NCBI GenBank assembly: GCA_963750535.1
Contig: CAVVRF010000013.1
Location: 1 to 64,000 of the forward strand
Length of the DNA: 64,000 nt
From: JAKFWF01 sp963750535
GTDB lineage: Bacteria > Pseudomonadota > Alphaproteobacteria > Rhizobiales > Hyphomicrobiaceae
Reading direction: 5' to 3'
In this document: in pieces, positions 17,660-28,406 of the stretch
Layout of the letters: each line of letters begins with the position of its first letter
Numbering within the stretch: the first letter of the stretch is position 1
Notes under the pieces: model-generated
What the model was told of the DNA's origin: nothing
Seen by the model: the letters and a program-made list of their open reading frames with translations, nothing else
Database searches by the model: none
Made by a program: the position numbers and the translations under genes

Positions 17660-19406
17660 CCGACAGCCTGCCAGCGCGAAGCGAGTGCGATCTGGTCGTG
17701 GTCGGCTCCGGCGCGGCGGGGCTTGCGACCGCGGTGACCGCCGCCTGGCTCGGCCTCGATGTCATCGTCGTCGAGAAGGAGGACAGGCTCGGCGGCACCA
17801 CGGCATGGTCGGGCGGCTGGCTGTGGATCCCGCGCAATCCGCTCGCGATCGCCGCCGGGATCGTCGAGGACATCGACGCGCCCGCGCGCTACCTGCGCCA
17901 TGAGCTCGGGACCGGCTACGACGACGCCAGAATCGCGATGTTCCTGGCGCAGGGGCCGCGCATGGTGTCGTTCTTCATCGCCAACACCGACGTCGCCTTC
18001 GTCGACGGCAACGCCATCCCCGATTTCCACGACACCTCGCCGGGAGCGGGCAGCGGCGGGCGCTCGGTCTGCGCCGCGCCGTTCGATGGCCGCGAGCTCG
18101 GGCCCCGCATCCGCGACATCAAGCCGCCGCTGGTGGAGATCTCGCCGTTCGGAATGGGCATCGCCTCGGGCGCCGATCTGCGGCACTTCCTCGACGCTTC
18201 GCGCAAGGTCGGATCGGCCATGCATGCGGCGCGCCGGCTTGTGCGGCACTGGCTCGACCTGGCGCGCCATCGGCGCGGGATGCATCTGGTCGCCGGCAAT
18301 GCGCTGGTGGCACGGCTCGTCAAGTCGGCCGACAAGCTCGGTGTTCGCCTCGTCATGTCGACGCCGGCGCAGCAGGCTGATCGTCGAGAACGGCCGCGTG
18401 CGCGGGCGTGGTCGCGGGCGCGGGCGGCGCCGGGCATGAGATCCGTGCTCGCCGCGGCGTGGTGCTGGCGGCTGGCGGCTTTCCACATGACGTCGAGCGC
18501 AAGGCCGAGCTGTTCCCGCATGCGCCGACCGGCCGCGAGCATCATTCGGCAGCACCCGAGAGCAATACCGGCGATGGATTGCGGCTGGCCGAGGCGGCTG
18601 GCGGAACGATCGCCCGCGACCTGCCGCACGCCGGCGCCTGGGCACCGGTGTCGCTGGTGCCGAGGGCGGATGGGGCGGTCGGCCGCTTCCCGCACCTGAT
18701 CGAGCGTGCCAAGCCTGGGCTGATCATGGTGCGCGCGGATGGCCGGCGGTTCGCCAACGAGGCGAACTCGTACCACGATCTGATGCAGGCGCTGTTCGCC
18801 GCCACGCCCGCCGGCGAGGCTTGCGAGGCCTGGCTCGTCTGCGACCACGCGTTCATCCGCCGCTATGGCCTCGGCCGGGTGCGGCCGCGTCCGTTTCCGC
18901 TGCGGCCGTGGCTGCGCAATGGCTACCTGCGGCGCGGCAATTCGCCAGAGGCGCTGGCGCGCGCCTGCGGCATCTCGATCGACGGGCTCGCCGCGACCCT
19001 GCGCGACTACAATCGCGACGCCGTGCACGGACAAGATCCACGGTTCGGCCGTGGCGGCAGCGCCTACAACCGGGTCCAGGGCGATGCCGGGCACCAGCCC
19101 AACCCGTGCGTCGCGCCGATCGTGCAGGCACCGTTCTATGCGGTGCGGATCGTGCCCGGCAGCCTCGGCACGTTCGCCGGCATCAGGACCGATGCGCATG
19201 CCCGCGCCCTCGACGGGGCCGGCAAGCCGATCGAGGGGCTCTATGCCGTCGGCAGCGACATGTCGAGCATCATGGCCGGACGCTATCCGGCCGGCGGCAT
19301 CACTCTCGGTCCGGCGATGACGTTCGGCTACGTCGCCGCGCATCATGTGGCCGGCGTGCCGCTCGACAACAACCGGACGCAGGCCGGCGCCGCAGCGGAG
19401 AGATGA
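17656..19406 (+). pseudogene. FAD-dependent dehydrogenase paralogue, two frameshifts
   Basis: This second FAD_binding_2 dehydrogenase starts at the ATG overlapping the previous stop. The N-terminus reads CDLVVVGSGAAGLATAVTAA and VEKEDRLGGTTAWSGGWLWI. The frame moves near 18372 (after MSTPA) to RLIVENGRVRG and again near 18403 to VVAGAGGAGHEIRARRGVVL. From there it runs intact through RRFANEANSYHDLMQALF and GSDMSSIMAGRYPAGGI to the stop. Each break is cured by deleting one base. It is related to its upstream neighbour along the whole length, so the pair probably arose by tandem duplication and may form related subunits or act on successive substrates. Confidence 0.82.
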
Positions 19407-19443
19407 CTTTTCTCCTCGCGCGCGTCGGCTTACGATCGCGGCC

Positions 19444-20754
19444 ATGACGAATCTGTTCGAAGCCGCCGGAATGGGCGGCACGGCGCCACGACCGCTCGCC
19501 GACCGGCTTCGCCCGAAGCACCTTGCCGACGTCACCGGCCAGGCGCAGCTCGTCGGGCCGGACGGCACGCTCACTCGCATGCTGGCGAGCGGGCGGCTGC
19601 AGAGCATGATCCTGTGGGGGCCGCCCGGATCCGGCAAGACGACGGTGGCGCGCCTGCTCGCCCAGGAGACCGATCTCGAATTCGAGCAGCTCTCCGCGAT
19701 CTTCACCGGCGTCGCCGAGCTTCGCAAGGCCTTCGACCGGGCCCGCATCCGCCGCGAGACCGGGCGCGGCACTTTGCTGTTCATCGACGAGATCCATCGC
19801 TTCAACCGCACCCAGCAGGACAGCTTCCTGCCCTATGTGGAGGACGGCACGATCACGCTGGTCGGCGCCACCACCGAGAATCCGAGCTTCGAGCTCAACG
19901 CCGCCTTGCTGTCGCGAGCTGCCGTCCTGGTGTTCAACCGGCATGACGAGGCCGCGCTCGAACAACTGCTGACCCGCGCCGAGGCTGAAGAGGGTCGGCC
20001 GCTGCCGCTCGATGCCGACGCGCGCGACGCGTTGAAGGGCATGGCCGACGGCGACGGCCGCAGCGTGCTCAATCTGGCCGAGGAGGTGTTCGCCGCCGTC
20101 CCGGCCGCGGCAAAGCCGATCGGCCGCGAGGCGCTGACGAAACTGGTCCAGCGCCGCGCGCCGCTCTACGACAAGGGGCGTGACGGGCACTACAACCTGA
20201 TCAGCGCACTGCACAAATCGGTCCGCGGGTCGGATCCGGACGCCGCGCTCTACTGGCTCGCGCGCATGCTCGATGGCGGCGAGGACCGATTGTTCATCGC
20301 CCGCCGCCTCGTGCGGATGGCGGTGGAGGACATCGGCCTCGCCGATCCGCAGGCGCTGACCCAGGCGCTGGCAGCGAAGGACGCGTTCGACTTTCTCGGC
20401 AGCCCGGAGGGCGAACTCGCGCTCGCGCAGGCGACGATCTATCTCGCCACCGCGCCGAAATCGAACGCGGCCTATGTCGCCTACAAGGGTGCGATGAAGC
20501 TCGCCAAGACCCACGGCTCGCTGGCCCCGCCGAAGATCATCCTCAATGCGCCAACGAGGCTGATGGAGGACGAAGGCTACGGCGACGGCTACGTCTACGA
20601 TCACGACGATCCCGACGCGTTCTCGGGCCAGAACTACTTTCCCGACGGCATCAAGCGGCCCGGGCTCTACGATCCGCCCGAGCGCGGCTTCGAGCGGGAG
20701 ATCCGCAAGCGGCTCGACTACTGGGCGGGCCTGCGCCGGCGCAAGGGCGGCTGA
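19444..20754 (+). CDS. rarA: Replication-associated recombination protein RarA (MgsA)
   Basis: RarA is an AAA+ ATPase of the clamp-loader type that acts at stalled replication forks. The 436-residue protein has RPLADRLRPKHLADVTGQ at the N-terminus, Walker A ILWGPPGSGKTTVARLLAQ, Walker B LLFIDEIHRFNRTQQDSFLP, sensor 1 VGATTENPSFELN, and the family C-terminal region with VRGSDPDAALYWLARMLDGG and PDGIKRPGLYDPPERGFE. ATG 19444 is chosen because upstream codons do not match the family. It follows the FAD dehydrogenase pair by 37 bases, with no functional link visible. Confidence 0.95.
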   Translation: MTNLFEAAGMGGTAPRPLADRLRPKHLADVTGQAQLVGPDGTLTRMLASGRLQSMILWGPPGSGKTTVARLLAQETDLEFEQLSAIFTGVAELRKAFDRARIRRETGRGTLLFIDEIHRFNRTQQDSFLPYVEDGTITLVGATTENPSFELNAALLSRAAVLVFNRHDEAALEQLLTRAEAEEGRPLPLDADARDALKGMADGDGRSVLNLAEEVFAAVPAAAKPIGREALTKLVQRRAPLYDKGRDGHYNLISALHKSVRGSDPDAALYWLARMLDGGEDRLFIARRLVRMAVEDIGLADPQALTQALAAKDAFDFLGSPEGELALAQATIYLATAPKSNAAYVAYKGAMKLAKTHGSLAPPKIILNAPTRLMEDEGYGDGYVYDHDDPDAFSGQNYFPDGIKRPGLYDPPERGFEREIRKRLDYWAGLRRRKGG

Positions 20755-20850
20755 GCAGGGCCGGTGCCGCCATTTGGCAGGGGCCGGTGCGGCGTGGTAC
20801 GGACGCGCCGGCCATCGAGGCCGGATTTTCACGAAATTTCGGAGGAAACG

Positions 20851-21346
20851 ATGTCGGACATGGGACGCAATGGCGAAATGTGGACAGGCATCGAGGCGGG
20901 TCGGCTCAGCCGCCGCGGCATTCTGGCCGTGGGCGCAGCGATGGCGGCCTTCGGTGCGACCGTGCCGGCCTTCGCGCAGAAAGCCGCCAGCGGCAAGGCG
21001 GCTGCCTCCGCGCCGAACGCCGCGCTGATCGCCGCGGCGAAGAAGTGCGGCAAGGTCGGCGAGGTCTGCCTCAAGCACTGCATCAGGCTGACCAAGGCCG
21101 GCGACAAGTCGCTCGCCGACTGCATGCGCAATGTCAGGGCGATGCTGGTGGTGTGCAGCGCCGTCGGTCGCCTCGCCGAGCAGGACGCCAAGCGGCTGAA
21201 AGACCTGACCAAGGTCTGCCTCGACGTCTGCACCGATTGCGAGGCCGAATGCCGCAAGCACGAATCGCATCACGCCGAGTGCAAGGCGTGCGCCGAGTTC
21301 CTGCGCCGCGATGATCGTCGAGGCGAAGAAGCTGCTGGCGGCGTGA
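20851..21346 (+). CDS. Exported four-helix copper-storage protein (Csp/DUF326), 3' frameshift
   Basis: The product resembles Csp1-type proteins, cysteine-lined four-helix bundles that hold Cu(I). A leader with SRRGILAVGAAMAAFG and a cleavage region PAFAQ fits Tat export. The mature part is rich in helix-facing cysteines: KKCGKVGEVCLKHC, DCMRNV, VVCSAV, VCLDVCTDCEAECRKHESHH and ECKACAE. Near 21298 one extra T shifts the frame. Without it the protein would end SCAAMIVEAKKLLAA with stop at 21346. As written the last cysteine is lost and an unrelated tail follows to 21432. ATG 20851 has a strong GGAGG. Copper binding is inferred from family and cysteine pattern. Confidence 0.82.
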
Positions 21347-21476
21347 AACGGGCCTTGAGGCGCGTCGACAACCACGGCTCAGTCGCGTTCAAGACCGCGA
21401 CTGACTACCCTGGGGCGACGTTGCGAGCATAATTTAGCGTCTTTCCGATTGAGGTGGAGCGCACCCATCCCGCCTC

Positions 21477-21518
21477 CCCCATCCGTCATTCCCGCCTGCG
21501 CGGGAATGACGGATGGGG
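21477..21518. repeat. REP-like perfect palindrome
   Basis: A 19-bp perfect stem (CCCCATCCGTCATTCCCGC and its complement) surrounds the loop CTGC. The core, ATTCCCGC-CTGC-GCGGGAAT, resembles widespread extragenic palindromes. It lies after the copper-storage gene and before the direct repeats and could also act as an RNA hairpin. Confidence 0.8.
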
Positions 21519-21573
21519 AGGTTGGCGCCAGCGCGAAAGTTTCGACCGATTCAATCTCGGTCGGGAAACCTCT

Positions 21574-21758
21574 AAGTTCGACGGCCACCGCCCCATGATC
21601 TTGCCTCCCCGGCCGGAGCGCGACGGCGCGGAGAGCCGGGGTCGCGTCGTCAGCGGTCATGCGCGGTGGCGATCCGAGCGCCCAATTCCTTGGACGCGAT
21701 CCCGGGTCTCGCGCGTCCAACGCGCTCGCCCGGGAAGGCAGTTGAGGGAGTGTGCACA
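21574..21758. repeat. Direct repeat, copy 1 (about 185 bp, non-coding)
   Basis: The stretch from TAAGTTCGACGG to GTGTGCACAAT recurs in the same orientation at 21892-22085. Shared blocks include GAGAGCCGGGGTCGCGTC, GGTGGCGATCCGAGCGCCCA and CGGGTCTCGCGCGTCCAACG. No protein family is recognisable in any frame. Confidence 0.8.
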
Positions 21759-21891
21759 ATCCAAGCAGATGGTGCCTGGCATCGATTGCACACCGGAACC
21801 AGCAATGATGAGGCTGATCGTCTCTTGGGGCTATGGATGCTGATCGTCGCGTGTTCCAATTTCTCGTCATGGCCGCGCAGAGCGACGGCGC

Positions 21892-22085
21892 TAAGTTCTA
21901 GACCGCCACCGCCCCAGGTACATCGTGCCTCCCCGGCCGCAGCGCGACGAGCGCGGAGAGCCGGGGTCGCGTCGGCAGCGGTCCTGCGCGGTGGCGATCC
22001 GAGCGCCCAATTCCTTGGACGCGTTCCCGGGTCTCGCGCGTCCAACGCGCTCGCCGGGGAAGGCAATTGGGGAAGTGTGCACAAT
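21892..22085. repeat. Direct repeat, copy 2 (about 190 bp, non-coding)
   Basis: This is the second copy of the repeat at 21574-21758, diverged by scattered substitutions and small indels. About 130 bases of unrelated sequence separate the two. The copies and the palindrome fill the whole 910-base gap before murD. No gene is supported there. Confidence 0.8.
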
Positions 22086-22256
22086 TAGTTTGTACACAGA
22101 TGCGCCTTCGCGGCCATGACGTTAATGACGAAGACGCAGCAAGAAGCGCGTATTGCCAAATATATGACACGACGATCTCGCCCCATACGGCTGCCGCCGA
22201 CGGGATCGCGCACCAGGGTTATCCACGGCGTCACGCTTTGGGGTATTCTTGCGCCG

Positions 22257-23714
22257 ATGATTCGCGCCACGACATTCGCCGGCCGCTACGTCGCGGTTTT
22301 CGGGCTCGGGATCTCCGGCACGCCGACGGTCGAGGCGCTGCTGGCGGGCGGTGCGCGGGTCGCCGCCTGGGACGATAGCGACAAGTCGCGCGAGGCGGCC
22401 CGATCCGCCGGGCTGCCGGTCGTCGATCTCGCCGCCGCCGACTGGAGCGAGTTCGCCGCGCTGATCCTGGCGCCCGGCGTGCCGCTGACCCACCCCGCGC
22501 CGCATTGGACGGTGCAGCGGGCGCAGGCGGCCGGCATCGAGATCATCGGCGACATCGAGATCTTCGCCCGCGAGCGCCCGGCAAATGCGCCGTTCATCGC
22601 CATCACCGGCACCAACGGCAAGTCGACGACGACGGCACTGACCGCGCACCTGCTGCGTGGCCTGGGGCTCGACGTGCAGATGGGCGGCAACATCGGCACG
22701 GCGATCCTGGCGCTGGAGCCGCCGTCGCCCGACCGCTTCCACGTGATCGAGATGTCGTCGTTCCAGATCGACCTGACGCCGACGCTGCGGCCGACCGTCG
22801 GGGTGCTGCTCAATGTCACACCCGATCATATCGATCGCCACGGGACGCTCGCGCAGTATGCGGCGGTGAAGGAGCGGCTGATCGCAGGCGCCGAGGCGAT
22901 GGTGGTCGGCGTCGACGATGCGATCACCCGCGACATCGCCGGGCGGCTGGCCGAATACGGCCGCCTCTATACGTTCGCGACCGGCGACGGGCCGGCAGTC
23001 GCGCCGCGCCTGCATGCGGTCGGTACCCGGCTGCTCGTGACCGAGCCTGACGGCGCCGGCGGCACGAGCAGCGAGATCGCCAATCTCGACGGTGCGCCCG
23101 CCTTGCGCGGTCGACACAACGTGCAGAATGCGCTCGCCGCGCTGACCGCGATCCTCGCGCTCGATGATCGCCTGGTGGCGCTCGGCTCCCGGCACCGGGT
23201 GTGGCGGCCGGCGGCGTTGGCGGAGGGGCTGCGCAGCTTTCCCGGTCTCGCGCATCGCATGGAGGATGTCGGCTCGGTCGGCCGCGTCCGCTTCGTCAAC
23301 GACAGCAAGGCGACCAACGCCGACTCGACCGACAAGGCGCTGGCGGCGTTCGGGCGCGACATGTTCTGGATTCTCGGCGGCAAGCCCAAGGAAGGCGGCA
23401 TCGTCGATCTCGAGCGCTACTTCCCGGGCGTCGTGAAGGCCTACCTGATCGGCGCCGCGAGCGACGCCTTCGCGGCGACCCTCGAGGGCAAGGTCGACTA
23501 CGAGCGCAGCGGCACGATCGACGTGGCGATCGCGCATGCCGCGCGCGACGCGGCCGCCCATGCCGCCGCCGATCCCGCGGCCGCGCCGGTCGTGCTGCTG
23601 TCGCCGGCCTGCGCGTCCTACGACCAGTTCCGCTCGTTCGAGCATCGCGGCGACGTGTTCCGCGATCTGGTCGGCAAGCTTCCCGGCCACCGTCCGAAGG
23701 CAGGCGGCGCATGA
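22257..23714 (+). CDS. murD: UDP-N-acetylmuramoylalanine--D-glutamate ligase MurD
   Basis: MurD adds D-glutamate to UDP-MurNAc-L-Ala in the cytoplasm. The 485-residue protein has YVAVFGLGISGTPTVEALL, the ATP-binding loop ITGTNGKSTTTALTAHLL, GGNIGTAIL, EMSSFQIDLTPTLRP, NVTPDHIDRHG, and the C-terminal VNDSKATNADSTDKALAAF with GGKPKEGG. ATG 22257 fits the family N-terminus. No clear ribosome-binding site is seen. Its stop overlaps ftsW (ATGATG region). Unusually, mraY and murF do not precede it: the upstream kilobase is repeats and non-coding DNA. Confidence 0.96.
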   Translation: MIRATTFAGRYVAVFGLGISGTPTVEALLAGGARVAAWDDSDKSREAARSAGLPVVDLAAADWSEFAALILAPGVPLTHPAPHWTVQRAQAAGIEIIGDIEIFARERPANAPFIAITGTNGKSTTTALTAHLLRGLGLDVQMGGNIGTAILALEPPSPDRFHVIEMSSFQIDLTPTLRPTVGVLLNVTPDHIDRHGTLAQYAAVKERLIAGAEAMVVGVDDAITRDIAGRLAEYGRLYTFATGDGPAVAPRLHAVGTRLLVTEPDGAGGTSSEIANLDGAPALRGRHNVQNALAALTAILALDDRLVALGSRHRVWRPAALAEGLRSFPGLAHRMEDVGSVGRVRFVNDSKATNADSTDKALAAFGRDMFWILGGKPKEGGIVDLERYFPGVVKAYLIGAASDAFAATLEGKVDYERSGTIDVAIAHAARDAAAHAAADPAAAPVVLLSPACASYDQFRSFEHRGDVFRDLVGKLPGHRPKAGGA

Positions 23715-24904
23715 TGCGGCTGTCGCGGAACGATCGCAGCGTGCTCGCGACATGGTGGTTCACGGTCGACCGCGGGCTGCTGGCGGCGATCCTGCTGCTG
23801 GCCGGGATCGGATTGCTGCTGTCGTTGGCGGCAAGCCCGGCGATCGCGCTGCGCAAGGGCTATCACGCGTTCTATTTCGTCGAGCGCCAGGTGTTCTTCC
23901 TGGGCGCGGCGCTGGTCGCGATGCTCGCCATCTCGGCCTGCGGGCCGCGCACGATCCGCCGCGTCGCGCTCGTCCTCTTCCTGGCCATGGTCGCGGCGAT
24001 GGGCGGCGTGCTGCTGGCCGGCGACGAGGTCAACGGCGCCCGGCGCTGGCTGCGGGTCGCCGGCTTCTCGCTGCAGCCGTCGGAATTCGCCAAGCCGGCG
24101 TTCGTCGTCCTCGCCGCCTGGGGGCTGGCGCAGGCCCGCGTCCGGTCCGACATGCCGGGCCTCGGGATCGCGGTCGCGGCCTATCTGGCCTTCGTCGCGC
24201 TGCTGGCGCAGCAGCCCGATGTCGGGCAGACGCTGCTCGTCACGCTGGTCTGGGGGGCGATGCTGGTGATGGCCGGCCAGCCGTTGGCGATGGCGGCGGC
24301 GGTCGCCGGCGCCGGCGCCGTTGGCCTCCTCACCGCCTATCTGATGCTGCCCTACGTGCGGCTGCGGTTCGACCGGTTCTGGAATCCGCTGCCCGGCGAC
24401 AACTCGCAGAGCGATCGCGCGCTGCAGTCGTTCATCGAAGGCGGCTTTTTCGGGCGCGGCCCTGGCGAGGGGACGATCAAGTCGGTGTTGCCCGATGCCC
24501 ACACGGACTTCATCTTCGCGGTGGTGGCGGAGGAGTATGGCGTGATCGCCTGCCTTGGACTGATCGTCCTGTTCGGCTTCATCGTGCTCAGGGTATTCGC
24601 TCGCAGCCTCGACGAGCCCGACGACTTCCGCCGGCTGGCGGTGACCGGGCTGGCGCTGGTGTTCGGCCTGCAGGCGTTGATCAACATGGCGGTCAATGCC
24701 GGCCTGGTGCCGCCGAAAGGCATGACCCTGCCGCTGATCTCCGCCGGCGGGTCGTCGACGGTCGCGGTCGGCCTCGGCCTCGGCATGATCCTGGCGCTGA
24801 CGCGGCGCCGCGCCGACGTCGCGCGGTATGCCCAGCCACCATTTCGCCCAACGCCGGATACGTATATGACACCCGCGGAGCAGCAAGGGGCGTCGATCAG
24901 GTGA
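23711..24904 (+). CDS. ftsW: Peptidoglycan glycosyltransferase FtsW
   Basis: FtsW is the SEDS-family glycan polymerase of the division septum. The 397-residue protein has ten hydrophobic segments and the SEDS signatures GARRWLRVAGFSLQPSEFAK, QQPDVGQTLLVTLVW, HTDFIFAVVAEEYGVI and NAGLVPPKGMTLPLISAGGS. ATG 23711 overlaps the murD stop and is followed at once by a second ATG (23714). The stop overlaps the GTG of murG. Translation of the whole block is likely coupled. Confidence 0.95.
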   Translation: MMRLSRNDRSVLATWWFTVDRGLLAAILLLAGIGLLLSLAASPAIALRKGYHAFYFVERQVFFLGAALVAMLAISACGPRTIRRVALVLFLAMVAAMGGVLLAGDEVNGARRWLRVAGFSLQPSEFAKPAFVVLAAWGLAQARVRSDMPGLGIAVAAYLAFVALLAQQPDVGQTLLVTLVWGAMLVMAGQPLAMAAAVAGAGAVGLLTAYLMLPYVRLRFDRFWNPLPGDNSQSDRALQSFIEGGFFGRGPGEGTIKSVLPDAHTDFIFAVVAEEYGVIACLGLIVLFGFIVLRVFARSLDEPDDFRRLAVTGLALVFGLQALINMAVNAGLVPPKGMTLPLISAGGSSTVAVGLGLGMILALTRRRADVARYAQPPFRPTPDTYMTPAEQQGASIR

Positions 24905-26009
24905 GCGAACCATTCGTGATGCTGGCCGCCGGGGGAACGGGCGGCCATCTGTTTCCGGCGCAGGCGCTGGCGGAGGAGCTGGGCCGCCGCGGGATCGCGG
25001 TGGAACTGGCCACCGATACGCGCGGCGATCGCTACGGCACCGGGTTTCCGGCGCGCCGCGTCCACCAGATCGCGTCGGCGACGCTCGCCGGCCACTCAGC
25101 CGGCGACGTCGTGAACACCGGCGTCACGCTGGCGCGCGGCGTCGCGGCGGCGTTCAAGCTGATGGGGATCAGCCGGCCGGCCGCCGTCGTCGGCTTCGGC
25201 GGATATCCGAGCTTTCCGCCGGTAGTGGCCGCGCGCATGCGCGGCATCCCGTCGGCGCTGCACGAGCAGAATGCGGTGCTGGGCCGCGCCAACCGGTTGC
25301 TCGCCAGGCGCGTAACGGCGATTGCGACCTCGTTCGCGACGGTCGCGATGCTCGACGGCGACCTCGCCGCCAAGGCCCGGTTCACCGGCAATCCGGTGCG
25401 CGCGACGGTGATCGATGCCGCGGCCACGCCATACCCGCTGCCATTGCGCAATGGCAGCCTCAATCTGCTGGTGTTCGGCGGCAGCCAGGGTGCCCGCTTC
25501 TTCTCCGACAGCGTGCCGCCGGCGCTGGCGGCGCTGCCGTTCGCCGAGCGGGCACAATTGTCGGTGACGCAGCAGGCGCGCGAGGAGGATGTCGAGCGCG
25601 TGCGCGCGGCCTACGCCGCGGCGCGAATCCGCGCCGAGGTGGCGCCGTTCTTCATCGATCTGCCGCGGCGCATGGCGGCGAGCCATCTCGTCATCGGCCG
25701 CGCCGGCGCATCGAGCATCGCGGAATTGGCGGTGATCGGCCGGCCGAGCATCCTGGTGCCGCTGCCGCATGCGGTCGACAACGATCAGTTGCTCAATGCC
25801 CGCAACCTCAGCGCCGCCGGCGGCGCCTGGCTGATCGAGCAGGCGAACTTTACCCCGCAGCGGCTGGCCGCCGAGATCTCGCGCCTGGCGGGTGATCCGC
25901 AGGCGCTGATCAGCGCCGCCGCCGCCGCCAGGGCGACCGGCCGCCCCGACGCGGTGCAGCGGCTCGCCGACCTGGTGCAGGAGCTGATGGCGGGCGGGAG
26001 GCTTCAGGC

Positions 26010-26013
<4 letters not shown>
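24901..26013 (+). CDS. murG: Undecaprenyl-PP-MurNAc-pentapeptide GlcNAc transferase MurG
   Basis: MurG converts lipid I to lipid II at the inner face of the membrane. The 370-residue GT28 protein shows MLAAGGTGGHLFPAQALAEE, VVGFGGYPSFPPVVAA, IPSALHEQNAVLGRANRLLA, LLVFGGSQGARFF, and the UDP-GlcNAc site IGRAGASSIAELAVIGRPSI with PLPHAVDNDQLLNA. The GTG start at 24901 overlaps the ftsW stop (GTGA), and the stop overlaps the murC start (ATGA). Confidence 0.96.
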
Positions 26014-27427
<1,414 letters not shown>

Positions 27428-27431
<4 letters not shown>

Positions 27432-28387
27432 GCAGGCACGACCTCGCCTCCGAGCTTGCGGCTGCCATGCCGGCCCTGCGCGGTCGGCTGGCCGCCGCGG
27501 CGACGCTCGCCGACATCACCTGGTTTCGCGTCGGCGGCCCGGCCGATGTTCTGTTCACGCCGGCCGATGAGGCCGACCTCGCCTATTTCATGGCGCAGCT
27601 GCCTGCCGACGTGCCGGTGACGACGGTAGGCCTCGGCTCGAACCTGCTGGTGCGCGACGGCGGCATACGCGGCGTCGTCATCCGGCTCGGCCGCGGCTTT
27701 GCCGAGGTGAAGGCGGAAGCCGGACACCGCGTTCGCGCCGGCGCCGCCGTCCCCGACGTCAAGGTGGCGCGCGCGGCGGCCGATGCCGGCATCGCCGGGC
27801 TCGCCTTCTATCGCGGCATCCCCGGCTCGATCGGCGGCGCCCTGCGCATGAATGCCGGTGCGCACGGCCGCGAGACGACCGACGTCCTGACCGCGGCGCG
27901 GGCCGTCGACCGCCAGGGCCGGATCCACGTGCTGAGCCATGCCGACATGGGCTTCACCTATCGCCACTGCGGCGTGCCCGACGACTGGATCTTCACCGAG
28001 GCACTGTTCCAGGGCTCTGCTGGCGTGACCGCCGACATCCTCAAGGAGATGGAGGCGGTCGCCGAGTACCGCGAGGCCAACCAACCAATCAAGGAACGCA
28101 CCGGCGGCTCGACGTTCAAGAACCCGCCCGGCAAGAGCTCGTGGAAGCTGATCGATGCCGCCGGCTGCCGCGGCATGCGTGTCGGCGGCGCGCAGGTGTC
28201 GCAGATGCACTGCAATTTCCTGATCAATGCCGCCAATGCCAAGGCATCCGATATCGAGACGCTCGGCGAGACGGTGCGGGCCAGGGTCAAGGCCAGCTCC
28301 GGCGTCGAGCTGCAATGGGAGATCATCCGCCTGGGTGATCCGCTGCCGGGCGAGGCGTCGGGTCCGGCGCTTGCCCTGCCGGCATAA
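27428..28387 (+). CDS. murB: UDP-N-acetylenolpyruvoylglucosamine reductase MurB
   Basis: MurB is the FAD/NADPH enzyme that forms UDP-MurNAc. The 319-residue protein has ITWFRVGGPADVLFTPADEA, TTVGLGSNLLVRDGGIRGVV, FYRGIPGSIGGALRMNAGAH, IKERTGGSTFKNPPGKSSWK with the catalytic serine region, and GGAQVSQMHCNFLINAANAK. This is the type II (short-loop) pattern found in alphaproteobacteria. ATG 27428 overlaps the murC stop. A 19-base gap separates it from ddl. Confidence 0.96.
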
Positions 28388-28406
28388 TCCGAGGGAGTAG
28401 CTGCGC

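Noticed and set aside
15376..18699. A single 1107-codon open frame spanning the shikimate dehydrogenase and FAD genes
   Set aside because: It is an accident of high GC and the frameshifts. Only parts of it match proteins, and these belong to two FAD enzymes.
21432..22256. Small genes in the repeat region before murD
   Set aside because: Several frames are open but none resembles a protein, and the same frames recur only because the DNA is repeated.
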